Positions 1-7,155 of a stretch of DNA of 21,103 nt are shown in pieces. Source of the stretch: Pseudomonadota bacterium (lineage in GTDB: Bacteria > Pseudomonadota > Gammaproteobacteria > Pseudomonadales > Azotimanducaceae); contig JAQBYL010000014.1 of NCBI GenBank assembly GCA_027622495.1, positions 1 through 21,103 of the forward strand. The letters are read 5' to 3'. Under the pieces are notes generated by a model that made no database searches, was not told the DNA's origin, and saw nothing but the letters and a program-made list of their open reading frames with translations. Made by a program: the position numbers and the translations under genes. The first letter of the stretch is position 1. Every line of letters starts with the position of its first letter.

Positions 1-458
1 CCCTCGCGGTGGTGGTGGTGCAGATATCGCTTGGGGGTTGGGTGACCTCCAACTATGCGGCCCTTGCCTGTCCGGACTTTCCAACCTGTCATGGTGAATG
101 GCTGCCGGATATGGACGTGGTGACCGGCTTTAACCTTGCGCAGTCGGTGGGCCCGAACTATCTGGGGGGCCAGCTTGAAAGTGATGCCCGGGTTGCCATC
201 CAGGTCTTCCATCGGCTGGGAGCCGTGCTGGTGCTGCTGGTTGCCGGCGCGTTGAGCTTACGTCTGCTGGGGGATGGCTCACCACTTGCCCTGGTGGTGG
301 GCGGTGTACTGCTGGTGCAGCTGACACTGGGAATACTCAACGTGGTGCTTACTCTGCCGCTGGCCATCGCCACGCTGCACAATGCATTCGGCGCGATTTT
401 GTTGCTGACTATCGTGACCGTTACCGATCTGGCCGTGCGCGACCCATCGCGGTGGTGA
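1..458 (+). CDS. ctaA: Heme A synthase CtaA/Cox15, C-terminal part (5' end outside window)
   Basis: This is the last ~152 codons of a heme A synthase, an inner-membrane enzyme that oxidises the C8 methyl of heme O to the formyl group of heme A for cytochrome c oxidase. The reading frame is open to the left edge (first full codon at position 3), so the start lies outside. Visible features are a periplasmic loop with the cysteine pair of the motif CPDFPTCHGEW, then a helix with VFHRLGA and a later one with TLHNAFGA. These supply the two histidines expected as heme ligands in the second four-helix half. Several hydrophobic segments surround them. The gene ends 7 nt before ctaB, which uses its product pathway-wise in the preceding step, so the two are almost certainly co-transcribed. 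Identification rests on motif and on the ctaB/sco neighbours. Confidence 0.93.
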   Translation, partial: LAVVVVQISLGGWVTSNYAALACPDFPTCHGEWLPDMDVVTGFNLAQSVGPNYLGGQLESDARVAIQVFHRLGAVLVLLVAGALSLRLLGDGSPLALVVGGVLLVQLTLGILNVVLTLPLAIATLHNAFGAILLLTIVTVTDLAVRDPSRW

Positions 459-465
459 CCAGGCT

Positions 466-1386
466 GTGAGCGAACTAAGCGCCTCTTATCGCCCGCGCAC
501 GCTCGCGGTACGCGATTTTATCGAGCTGACCAAGCCGCGTGTGGTGTTGCTGATGCTGCTGTGTGCGGTGGTCGGGATGTTTCTGGCAACTCCCGGGATG
601 GTGCCACTGCCGGTCCTGCTGATCGGCACATTGGGGATTGGTCTGGTGGCTGCATCCGCAGCGGTGGTGAATCACATCGCCGATCGCGAAGTCGATGCGG
701 GGATGGCGCGAACCCAGAATCGTCCGGTGGCCGCCGGGCGCCTGGATCGACGCGCGGCGCTGATTTTTTCGGCGCTGCTCGGGATCACCGGCATGGTTAT
801 CCTGTATGTCTGGATCAACCCGCTGACCGCCTGGCTGAATCTGGCGTCCTGGGTTGGTTACGGTCTCATCTACACGCTTTACCTGAAGCGCGCGACCCCG
901 CAGAACATTGTCATTGGCGGTCTTTTTGGTGCCGCACCACCCCTGTTTGGCTGGACGGCGGTAACCGGCGCAATTGAACCCGGCGGGCTGCTCCTGGTGA
1001 TGATCATCTTCGCCTGGACCCCGCCGCATTTCTGGGCGTTGGCCCTGGAACGTAAAGATGAATATGCCGAAGCGGGTATCCCCATGCTGCCGGTCACCCA
1101 TGGCGATGCCTACACGCGCCTGCATATCCTCTTCTATACCATCATTCTTATCGCCTCCAGTGTGTTGCCGTTTGTTATCGGCATGTCGGGCCTGGTTTAT
1201 CTGGTTGGTGCATTGTCCCTCGGTGGCGGTTTTCTGTACTGGGCCATCGTTTTACTGATCAACCGCAATCCGAGAGCGCCGATGGAGACCTTCAAATACT
1301 CCATCGTCTATCTCGGGCTGCTTTTCGGGCTGCTGCTGGTCGATCACTATCTGCACGTCGCACCTGTGTTTGCAGGGCAGGGTTGA
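466..1386 (+). CDS. ctaB: Protoheme IX farnesyltransferase (heme O synthase)
   Basis: A 306-residue UbiA-family prenyltransferase that attaches a farnesyl group to protoheme IX, giving heme O for CtaA. The first Asp-rich prenyl-diphosphate site is NHIADREVDAGMARTQNRP (about residues 68-86). The second Asp/Glu-containing loop is around ERKDEYAEAGIPMLPVTHG. FAWTPPHFWALALERKDEY is the typical CtaB signature before that loop. About seven to nine hydrophobic helices fit an integral inner-membrane protein, and the length is normal for the family. The GTG start at 466 lies 7 nt after the ctaA stop, and translation is probably coupled. The sco gene begins 3 nt after the stop. The order ctaA-ctaB-sco is the usual proteobacterial oxidase-assembly cluster. 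Confidence 0.97.
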   Translation: MSELSASYRPRTLAVRDFIELTKPRVVLLMLLCAVVGMFLATPGMVPLPVLLIGTLGIGLVAASAAVVNHIADREVDAGMARTQNRPVAAGRLDRRAALIFSALLGITGMVILYVWINPLTAWLNLASWVGYGLIYTLYLKRATPQNIVIGGLFGAAPPLFGWTAVTGAIEPGGLLLVMIIFAWTPPHFWALALERKDEYAEAGIPMLPVTHGDAYTRLHILFYTIILIASSVLPFVIGMSGLVYLVGALSLGGGFLYWAIVLLINRNPRAPMETFKYSIVYLGLLFGLLLVDHYLHVAPVFAGQG

Positions 1387-1389
1387 TCG

Positions 1390-2043
1390 ATGAAGCCGAT
1401 CCGCGCGACTGTGGCGCTTTGCCTCGTCTTTGTGGCCATCATCCTGGTCGCGTTCGTTTACAGCGTGGTGCGAACACCGGTGCTCACGCTTGCGCAACTC
1501 TCAGAAGCCGGTGTGTTTGTGTTCCCCGAGCCACGGCCTCTCAAGCCTTTTGCCCTGCAGACTGACGGCGAAGCGCCGTTCGCCAATGAAGGGTTTGTCG
1601 GCAAGTGGTCGTTTGTGTTCTTTGGTTTTACCAACTGTCCTGGTCCCTGCCCTACCACCATGTCGGTTCTCGGGCAGGCTGATCGTCAGTTAGAGGAGAA
1701 CGCAAAAGCGGGTGAGGGGCGCGAGTTGTGGCAGGACTTTCAGGTTTTTATGGTATCGGTGGATCCTGAACGGGATGACTTTGATCGCCTCGGCAGTTTT
1801 GTCAGGGGTTTCTCCGAACGCTTCGTCGGGCTTCGCGGGTCGCGGGCATCGGTTGCGCAACTCAGCAGTCAACTGGGGATTGGGTTTGGCAACGTCCCGG
1901 CGGGTGTGGATGGCTACGAGGTTGAGCATTCGGCTCAGCTGGTGGTGATTGATCCTGAAGGCCACTACCATGCATTCATTAAGCCCCCCCATACAGTGGA
2001 GCAAGTCACCGCGACCTACCGCGCACTCAATGCAGCTTACTGA
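1390..2043 (+). CDS. SCO1/SenC-family copper chaperone of cytochrome c oxidase
   Basis: A 217-residue membrane-anchored thioredoxin-fold protein that delivers copper to, or reduces, the Cu-A site of cytochrome c oxidase subunit II. One N-terminal transmembrane anchor spans roughly residues 7-27 and the domain faces the periplasm. The copper-binding CxxxC motif is NCPGPCP (Cys83 and Cys87), in the context VFFGFTNCPGPCPTTMS. The third copper ligand is His180 in EVEHSAQLVVID. The segment MVSVDPERD also matches the family. All three ligands are present, so the protein should be functional. Start ATG 1390 lies 3 nt after the ctaB stop. The 3' end overlaps the proposed egtB start by 14 nt, which ties the ergothioneine genes to this operon. 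Confidence 0.95.
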   Translation: MKPIRATVALCLVFVAIILVAFVYSVVRTPVLTLAQLSEAGVFVFPEPRPLKPFALQTDGEAPFANEGFVGKWSFVFFGFTNCPGPCPTTMSVLGQADRQLEENAKAGEGRELWQDFQVFMVSVDPERDDFDRLGSFVRGFSERFVGLRGSRASVAQLSSQLGIGFGNVPAGVDGYEVEHSAQLVVIDPEGHYHAFIKPPHTVEQVTATYRALNAAY

Positions 2044-3340
2044 GAAGCAGCCTACACACAAAGAGGACCACACTCTGGCTACACGGTTAACAACCGAGCC
2101 GGTGGCGCAGAACATCTCCGCCACCGAGCGCTACCTGAAGATCCGCAGCCAGACCGAGGCACTTTGCGCGCCGTTAGCTGTGGAGGATATGGGGGTGCAA
2201 CCCATGGAGGGAGCCAGTCCACCAAAATGGCACCTTGCGCATACCAGCTGGTTTTTTGAAACCTTCATCCTCAAAGCGTTCGGGGCTGACTATCAGACCT
2301 TTCACCCGATGTTTGAACACCTGTTCAATTCGTACTACAACGGTGTCGGCACCCCGTATCCGCGCGCTGCACGTGGCAATCTGTCGCGGCCTACAGTGGC
2401 GGAGGTGCAGGCTTATCGCCGGCACGTAGACGCAAGAATGGGTGATCTGCTCGAGGTTCAAGGAGACAACGCTGAGATACGCAAGCGGCTGGATCTGGGG
2501 ATGAATCATGAACAGCAGCATCAGGAACTGATTCTCACCGATCTCAAATACAACTTCGGGCACAATCCACTGCACCCGGTTTATCGTTCCGATCTGTACC
2601 GCCCGGCGGCGGGTCACGCGCAGGAACTGACATTTTCTTCCTACGCTGCGGGCATGACTTCTGTGGGTGCGACAGAGGATTTCTGTTTCGACAATGAGCT
2701 GCCACGCCACCCAGTCTACCTGGGTGCCTTTCAGCTCGCCGATCGGTTAATCACCAATGCGGAGTATCTGGCCTTCATCGATGATCGGGGTTATCACAAC
2801 GTAAGCCACTGGTTGAGTGACGGCTGGACCTGCGTCGGCCAGCAAGGCTGGCAGGCACCGCTGTACTGGAAGCTGCTTGACGGGAGCTGGTGTGAATACA
2901 CCCTTTCCGGTCTGAAGCCATTAGTCGCCAACGCGCCAGTTACCCACGTGAGTGGTTTTGAAGCCGATGCATTTGCGCGGTGGGCGGGTGCGCGGCTGCC
3001 CACAGAACACGAATGGGAACGTGCAGCCGGGGAACACAGCGTATCTGTGTTCGCAAACCTGTTAGAAGCGGACTATCTGCACCCGCAACCCGCACCGACC
3101 GGGGCGGGTGTTAAGCAGTTGTTCGGCGACGGCTGGGAATGGACGTCGTCAAGCTACGGACCGTATCCGGGCTACCGTGCCCTGGCGGGGACACTTGGCA
3201 AATTCATGGCCAGCCAACTGGTCCTGCGGGGGGGCAGTTGCGCCACACCAAGGGATCATATCCGCCACAGTTACCGTAACTTTTTCTATCCACCCGACCG
3301 ATGGCAGTTCAGCTGCATAAGGCTTGCGCGTGATCTCTAA
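2030..3340 (+). CDS. egtB: Ergothioneine biosynthesis protein EgtB (hercynine oxygenase / sulfoxide synthase)
   Basis: A non-heme iron enzyme that joins hercynine to a thiol (gamma-glutamylcysteine or cysteine) with O2 to form the sulfoxide precursor of ergothioneine. From ATG 2030 it has 436 residues. An N-terminal DinB-like domain carries the iron ligands: His71 in KWHLAHTSWFFE, and His160 and His164 in NHEQQHQE. A C-terminal FGE-sulfatase fold follows, with RLPTEHEWERAA, DGWEWTSSSY and LRGGSCATPRDHIRHSYRNF. The start is uncertain: ATG 2030 overlaps the sco stop by 14 nt and has no clear ribosome-binding site, so coupling is inferred. A further upstream ATG at 1949 would lie deep inside sco. 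The SPPKWHLAH-type N-terminus resembles enzymes I associate with direct cysteine use rather than the mycobacterial type; that is inference. The stop overlaps egtD. Confidence 0.94.
   Translation: MQLTEKQPTHKEDHTLATRLTTEPVAQNISATERYLKIRSQTEALCAPLAVEDMGVQPMEGASPPKWHLAHTSWFFETFILKAFGADYQTFHPMFEHLFNSYYNGVGTPYPRAARGNLSRPTVAEVQAYRRHVDARMGDLLEVQGDNAEIRKRLDLGMNHEQQHQELILTDLKYNFGHNPLHPVYRSDLYRPAAGHAQELTFSSYAAGMTSVGATEDFCFDNELPRHPVYLGAFQLADRLITNAEYLAFIDDRGYHNVSHWLSDGWTCVGQQGWQAPLYWKLLDGSWCEYTLSGLKPLVANAPVTHVSGFEADAFARWAGARLPTEHEWERAAGEHSVSVFANLLEADYLHPQPAPTGAGVKQLFGDGWEWTSSSYGPYPGYRALAGTLGKFMASQLVLRGGSCATPRDHIRHSYRNFFYPPDRWQFSCIRLARDL
3318..3322 (+). promoter_or_regulatory. Ribosome-binding site of egtD inside the egtB end
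   Basis: TAAGG lies 7 nt before GTG 3330 and decides between two in-frame starts. The alternative TTG at 3324 would have only 1 nt of spacing. It implies that egtD is translated from within the last codons of egtB. Confidence 0.55.
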
Positions 3341-4292
3341 AGCTGAATACGAATTTTACGACCATCATCCTGCCGCCAAAGACATGCGGCAGGAAGTGGT
3401 TGAGGGGTTGAGACGCGATCGCAAAACAATTCCACCCAAGTACTTTTACGATGAAGCCGGATCGCGTCTGTTTGAAGCGATCACCCATCTGCCTGAGTAT
3501 TATCTGACGCGCACCGAGATGGCTTTGTTTGAGTCCAACAGTGACGATATCGCCACGGCAGTTGGCGAAGGCGGCGCGCTGATTGAGTACGGCAGTGGCT
3601 CCAGCCGCAAAGTCCGCAAGTTGCTCGAAAGTGCGCGGCCTCAGGCGTATGTCCCGGTAGACATCTCTAAAGATCACCTGCAGCACAATGCAACGCAGCT
3701 TCACCAGGATTTTCCCTGGCTGAATGTTTATCCGACCTGTGCCGACTTCACGCAGACATTTGACCTCCCACTGGTGGTGGCACCTCTAGCTAAAACCGGA
3801 TTTTTCCCCGGTTCGAGTATCGGTAATTTTGATCCGGTAGATGCGCAGGCCTTTCTTGCGACCGTGGGCACAACCTTAGGTGCCGGTGCGCAGATGTTGA
3901 TCGGTGTTGATCGGAAGAAGCCGGTTGCTGTGCTCGAGGCGGCTTACAACGACGCAAGCGGTATAACCGCTGAATTCAATCTCAACGTGTTGTCACACAT
4001 CAACGAAGCACTTGGTGCAGACTTCGACCCGAACGGCTTCCGTCATCTCGCGCGGTACAATGAAAAAGAGGGCTGCATCCAGATGTTCCTGATCAGCACG
4101 CGCGAACAGCAAGTGTTGATCGATGGTCAGGAAATCCCGTTTCTGAAAGACGAACCCATCCACACAGAAAATTCGTTCAAGTACGATGCGTTGGACTTTG
4201 TCAGCATGGCCGGGCGTGCAGGCTTTGGTCTCAAAGCAGCATGGCATGATCCAAGGGAATGGTTTTCGGTGTTCCTGTTGAGCGTCGAATGA
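3330..4292 (+). CDS. egtD: L-histidine N-alpha-methyltransferase EgtD
   Basis: A 320-residue SAM-dependent enzyme that trimethylates the alpha-amino group of histidine to hercynine, the substrate of EgtB. Near the N-terminus PPKYFYDEAGSRLFEAIT and LPEYYLTRTE are strong signatures of the family. ALIEYGSGSSRKVRKLL is the SAM-binding loop. FFPGSSIGNFDP and MLIGVDRKKP follow. The C-terminal FSVFLLSVE is typical, and length matches known EgtD proteins (~320). Start GTG 3330 was chosen because TAAGG is well spaced before it; TTG 3324 is in frame but badly spaced. The gene overlaps egtB by 11 nt and is the last of the plus-strand operon. Its stop faces the stop of the next gene with only 2 nt between, leaving no room for a separate terminator. 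Confidence 0.96.
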   Translation: MISKAEYEFYDHHPAAKDMRQEVVEGLRRDRKTIPPKYFYDEAGSRLFEAITHLPEYYLTRTEMALFESNSDDIATAVGEGGALIEYGSGSSRKVRKLLESARPQAYVPVDISKDHLQHNATQLHQDFPWLNVYPTCADFTQTFDLPLVVAPLAKTGFFPGSSIGNFDPVDAQAFLATVGTTLGAGAQMLIGVDRKKPVAVLEAAYNDASGITAEFNLNVLSHINEALGADFDPNGFRHLARYNEKEGCIQMFLISTREQQVLIDGQEIPFLKDEPIHTENSFKYDALDFVSMAGRAGFGLKAAWHDPREWFSVFLLSVE

Positions 4293-4294
4293 GG

Positions 4295-5848
4295 TCAGCT
4301 TTCCAGCAGACCGATTTTGAAAAACAGATCCAGACGTTGGCGAATGACATGCTCGAGATCTGCTGGTCTGGAAGGATCTTCACTGATCGCGTCAATCCCA
4401 GTGTTGCTCATCGCGAGCTTACCGTCAGCGATCTGGTCTGATATCAGTTTCGCCAGATCGACCTCACTTCTACTTCCATCCAGATGGGTCAACAGCACCC
4501 GATCCATATCGATCAGCTTGACTGGAAGATGTCGCAGGCTGGTCACCTGATTGCTAACCCGCGCCTGATGGCGGACAAGCGCACTTGCACGGGGACGCGC
4601 TGAGCGCTGTTCAGGCTCATCTGATCCACCTGAATGAATGTCGATCAACCCAGCCAGAAGCAGACGGGCGAGATTGAGCTGATACAGCAGATGGGTGGTC
4701 GTCTGCGAAACCGACCCACCGGTCTTTTCCGCAAGGTCTGACGCAAGTGCGGTAAAACTGATCGGTCTTCCGCGTGCCTGGATCAGTGTGTACATAGCGT
4801 GTTTAGAGATCGGCTGATCAGTATTCAGATCGATATCGTCGATGGAAAAAGACTGAACTGAATCGTCATCCAGCTGCGCCTGCTTCAGGGTGCCGGGCAT
4901 TTCAAGCTTGGTGGAAATGTAGAACGGGGTAAGATCGTCGGGGGTCAGATTGCGCTCAATGGGTGCGTCCTCACGGCACAGCAGAGTGCGACGAAAACGT
5001 CGGTTGCGGATGAAGTCAATATACTGCTCGGTCTGCACGATGTCGGGCAGATCCCCCAGACGACGACCAACGTCCTCCGGTAAATTGCCGACAAACATGG
5101 TTTCGAATTGTGCGTCTGACAGGTACTGCAGTTTGTGGGCGCGGACCATATCCATGAACTGGGTGAAGTACAACGGATTGTTCTGTTCCTCGAGATACTC
5201 GTGCAGTAGATAAGAATCTTCGTGTTCGGAAAGTCGCAGAGCCTCGGTTCGCAAAAACCTGGCATAGGGACCGTCATCTTCGCGCATACCGTCAACCACA
5301 AAGTCCAGTATTGCGCGCGCCTGTTCGGCTTTAGTTGCGCTGTCTTCAATGCCGCGCACGTGAAACATCATCATGTCGCGGATCGTGCGGTTGATAGTCC
5401 AGCCGGGAAAGGTGTTGAAGCTGATATAGGCAATGCCCTTTGGGTTCAGCAACTCACTGCACAGCTCGATGATTTTATTCTGTAGTGATGCTGTTACCCA
5501 GGAAAACACACCGTGGCAGATGATGTAGTCGAAGGGGCCGTGCCGTTCGTCCAGTTCGTCAAGAGACAACACTTTGAGGCGGATGTTAGTCAGACCAAGC
5601 GCGCGAATCTGAGCCTCACCGCTCTTGATCTGAACTTTCGAAAGGTCGATGCCAAAGAATTCTGATTGCGGGTATCGATAGGCTAACGGTGTGATGTTGC
5701 CACCACTGGCGCAGCCGATTTCAAGGACCCGGGCTGTACGGTAGTCAGGGGGATCCAGCCTGAACAGAGACCCGATTGTGTGCAGATGCCCGGGTGAGCT
5801 CAAAACAAAAGGATTGCTCGTATAGGGCATGTTGTCGTAGCTGGTCAC
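4295..5848 (-). CDS. Class I SAM methyltransferase with methyltransferase regulatory domain (PKMT-like)
   Basis: A 517-residue protein. Its N-terminal Rossmann domain (about residues 35-150) has the SAM motif VLEIGCASGGNITPLA, the acidic ribose-binding segment FFGIDLSKVQ and FDYIICHGVFSWV. The middle part (about 200-300, HEYLEEQNNPLYFTQFM and LGDLPDIVQTEQYIDFIRN) matches what I know as the predicted methyltransferase regulatory domain. The C-terminus has winged-helix-like sequence ending in a segment with VLLTHLDGSRSEVDL. This architecture is shared with rickettsial protein-lysine methyltransferases, so a protein substrate is possible, but the target here is unknown. Start GTG 5848 keeps the conserved YDNMPY near the N-terminus; ATG 5830 would remove part of it. 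The start lies 1 nt after the thrB stop, so translation is very likely coupled. It is the last gene of the minus-strand operon. Confidence 0.85.
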   Translation of the reverse strand: MTSYDNMPYTSNPFVLSSPGHLHTIGSLFRLDPPDYRTARVLEIGCASGGNITPLAYRYPQSEFFGIDLSKVQIKSGEAQIRALGLTNIRLKVLSLDELDERHGPFDYIICHGVFSWVTASLQNKIIELCSELLNPKGIAYISFNTFPGWTINRTIRDMMMFHVRGIEDSATKAEQARAILDFVVDGMREDDGPYARFLRTEALRLSEHEDSYLLHEYLEEQNNPLYFTQFMDMVRAHKLQYLSDAQFETMFVGNLPEDVGRRLGDLPDIVQTEQYIDFIRNRRFRRTLLCREDAPIERNLTPDDLTPFYISTKLEMPGTLKQAQLDDDSVQSFSIDDIDLNTDQPISKHAMYTLIQARGRPISFTALASDLAEKTGGSVSQTTTHLLYQLNLARLLLAGLIDIHSGGSDEPEQRSARPRASALVRHQARVSNQVTSLRHLPVKLIDMDRVLLTHLDGSRSEVDLAKLISDQIADGKLAMSNTGIDAISEDPSRPADLEHVIRQRLDLFFKIGLLES

Positions 5849-5849
5849 G

Positions 5850-6815
5850 TCACAGGCTCCGTTGATCGATCAGGTAGGGATAGCGCAGGCGCTGGCAGAC
5901 GATGCGCTCGAATTCCTGTGGGTTTTTGGTTGGCGTTGTCCCATCCGCAGACAGGTTGACGCTCAAACGTGCGACCAGAAACGTAACCCCCGCGTAGATG
6001 AGGAAAAGACCAAACGTCCAGATTTCCGCCTGGGTTAGCCCACACTGATTGTGATAGGCACGCAGAAGCGCAAGCGTTCTTGCGTGATCGAGTGTGCCAT
6101 CAAAGGTGCTGCACCAATCGTTGACCGCCACGGCCAGGTCAAACATATGGAAGCCCAGTGAAGCGTGATGAAAGTCGATTACACCGGTTAGACCTCGTTC
6201 ATCGAATAGCAGGTTGTCGCGAAAAAGATCGCCATGGATGACTCCCTGGCTAAGATCGCTAACCTCTGAGCGCGTCATCAGCTGGTGGAGCGACGCGATG
6301 CCATCATCGATGAGAACCTGCGTTGGATAAGCAATAAAGCCTCGCAGTGCTTCGGCCTGAGCGCTTAGCCATGCGGGACTGCGCGGATGGGCGGGCCCCC
6401 CGTTCAGGACACCGGTGGCCTGATGCAGGCGGGCAACCAGACGCCCCACTGAGCTGACCTGGCCGAGCGTCGGCTGGTGAACATGATGACCTCGCAATCT
6501 CGGTGTGAGGGCGACGCGCTTACCCTGATAGAAGGCATAGGGTTCACCGATGCGGGTTCGGATCAGGGGCGCGACCGGCAACCCTGCGTGGTGGCAGACA
6601 TCGAGAATAGTCGGGTAAGCAGCACCACTGTAGGAGTCCTGTTCGATGATGGTCATCACGCGCTGGCGCGAACCATTCGGTTCGCGCGTGGTCACGATGT
6701 AGTTGGAGTTTTCGATGCCGGTGGAGACAGGATCGAAGCTCAAGAGCTCGCCCGCGGCATAGGCGCTCAGAATGGATGCAACGTCGCCCTGGTCGAGGCG
6801 GGTGATTACCGCCAT
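5850..6815 (-). CDS. thrB: Homoserine kinase, APH-fold type (ThrB)
   Basis: A 321-residue kinase of the aminoglycoside-phosphotransferase fold that phosphorylates homoserine in threonine synthesis. It is unrelated to the GHMP-type ThrB of E. coli. Visible signatures are GIENSNYIVTT near the N-terminus (nucleotide-binding part), the catalytic loop GVIHGDLFRDNLLF (about residues 190-205) and the metal-binding segment GVIDFHHASLGFHMFDLAV. Length fits this family. A related stress kinase of the same fold (SrkA) is an alternative, but the GIENSNYIV start and the polA-DUF2782 context favour ThrB, as in Pseudomonas. ATG 6815 lies 3 nt after the DUF2782 stop, and the stop is 1 nt before the methyltransferase start. 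This gives a compact operon. Confidence 0.9.
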   Translation of the reverse strand: MAVITRLDQGDVASILSAYAAGELLSFDPVSTGIENSNYIVTTREPNGSRQRVMTIIEQDSYSGAAYPTILDVCHHAGLPVAPLIRTRIGEPYAFYQGKRVALTPRLRGHHVHQPTLGQVSSVGRLVARLHQATGVLNGGPAHPRSPAWLSAQAEALRGFIAYPTQVLIDDGIASLHQLMTRSEVSDLSQGVIHGDLFRDNLLFDERGLTGVIDFHHASLGFHMFDLAVAVNDWCSTFDGTLDHARTLALLRAYHNQCGLTQAEIWTFGLFLIYAGVTFLVARLSVNLSADGTTPTKNPQEFERIVCQRLRYPYLIDQRSL

Positions 6816-6818
6816 GGT

Positions 6819-7127
6819 CTAAAACTCAAATATCTTCCAGCTCGGCAGCAGCATGTCGGCGCGACGCAGGTCATCAAAACCTTTTGAAGGATCGGCGGGA
6901 ACCAGGTAATACGGTTTACCAAAGTTGGGTACGATCTTGATCATCCGCAGGTAACCGTTCTGGCGATACTCAAAAATAGTGCGTTCCTCGCCGGAAATGA
7001 TGGTCACATCGGGCCCCTTGAGACTTTCAAGGCGCGGTGAATCCTCAGCGTAAGCAGACAGGCAAGCAGCGAGACAAAGCGCCGCGAAGGCGGTTTTCAG
7101 GCCAGGTTGTGCTAGGGTTTCCGGCAT
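6819..7127 (-). CDS. DUF2782 family periplasmic protein
   Basis: A short protein of unknown function, 102 residues from ATG 7127. It begins with a cleavable signal peptide: a hydrophobic core FAALCLAACLSAYA with likely cleavage after AYA, before EDSPRLE. The mature ~75 residues include GPDVTIISGEERTIFEYRQN, YLRMIKIVPNFGKPYYLVP and a C-terminal LLPSWKIFEF, the pattern I recognise from DUF2782 proteins next to polA in gammaproteobacteria. A longer reading frame to 7184 exists but would overlap polA and put extra residues before the signal peptide, so 7127 was chosen. No clear Shine-Dalgarno sequence precedes it. It is the first gene of the minus operon with thrB and the methyltransferase. No catalytic motif is visible. 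Confidence 0.85.
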   Translation of the reverse strand: MPETLAQPGLKTAFAALCLAACLSAYAEDSPRLESLKGPDVTIISGEERTIFEYRQNGYLRMIKIVPNFGKPYYLVPADPSKGFDDLRRADMLLPSWKIFEF

Positions 7128-7155
7128 CGATTCAAGACAAGCTATAACGGGGCGA
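7128..7155. promoter_or_regulatory. 28-bp divergent spacer between DUF2782 gene and polA
   Basis: The two start codons face away from each other with only 28 bp between them, so at least one promoter must lie inside the neighbouring gene. On the plus strand TATAAC (7143-7148) resembles a -10 element. If used, transcription would start at about the polA ATG, giving a leaderless or nearly leaderless message. No convincing -35 box is seen, so this is only a candidate. Confidence 0.3.

Noticed and set aside
475..1125. 216-codon minus-strand frame inside ctaB
   Set aside because: Gln/His/Arg-rich antisense product of a membrane-protein gene; no domain.
1949..2029. Upstream ATG for egtB inside sco
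   Set aside because: It gives a 95-nt overlap with sco, no ribosome-binding site, and residues that do not resemble EgtB.
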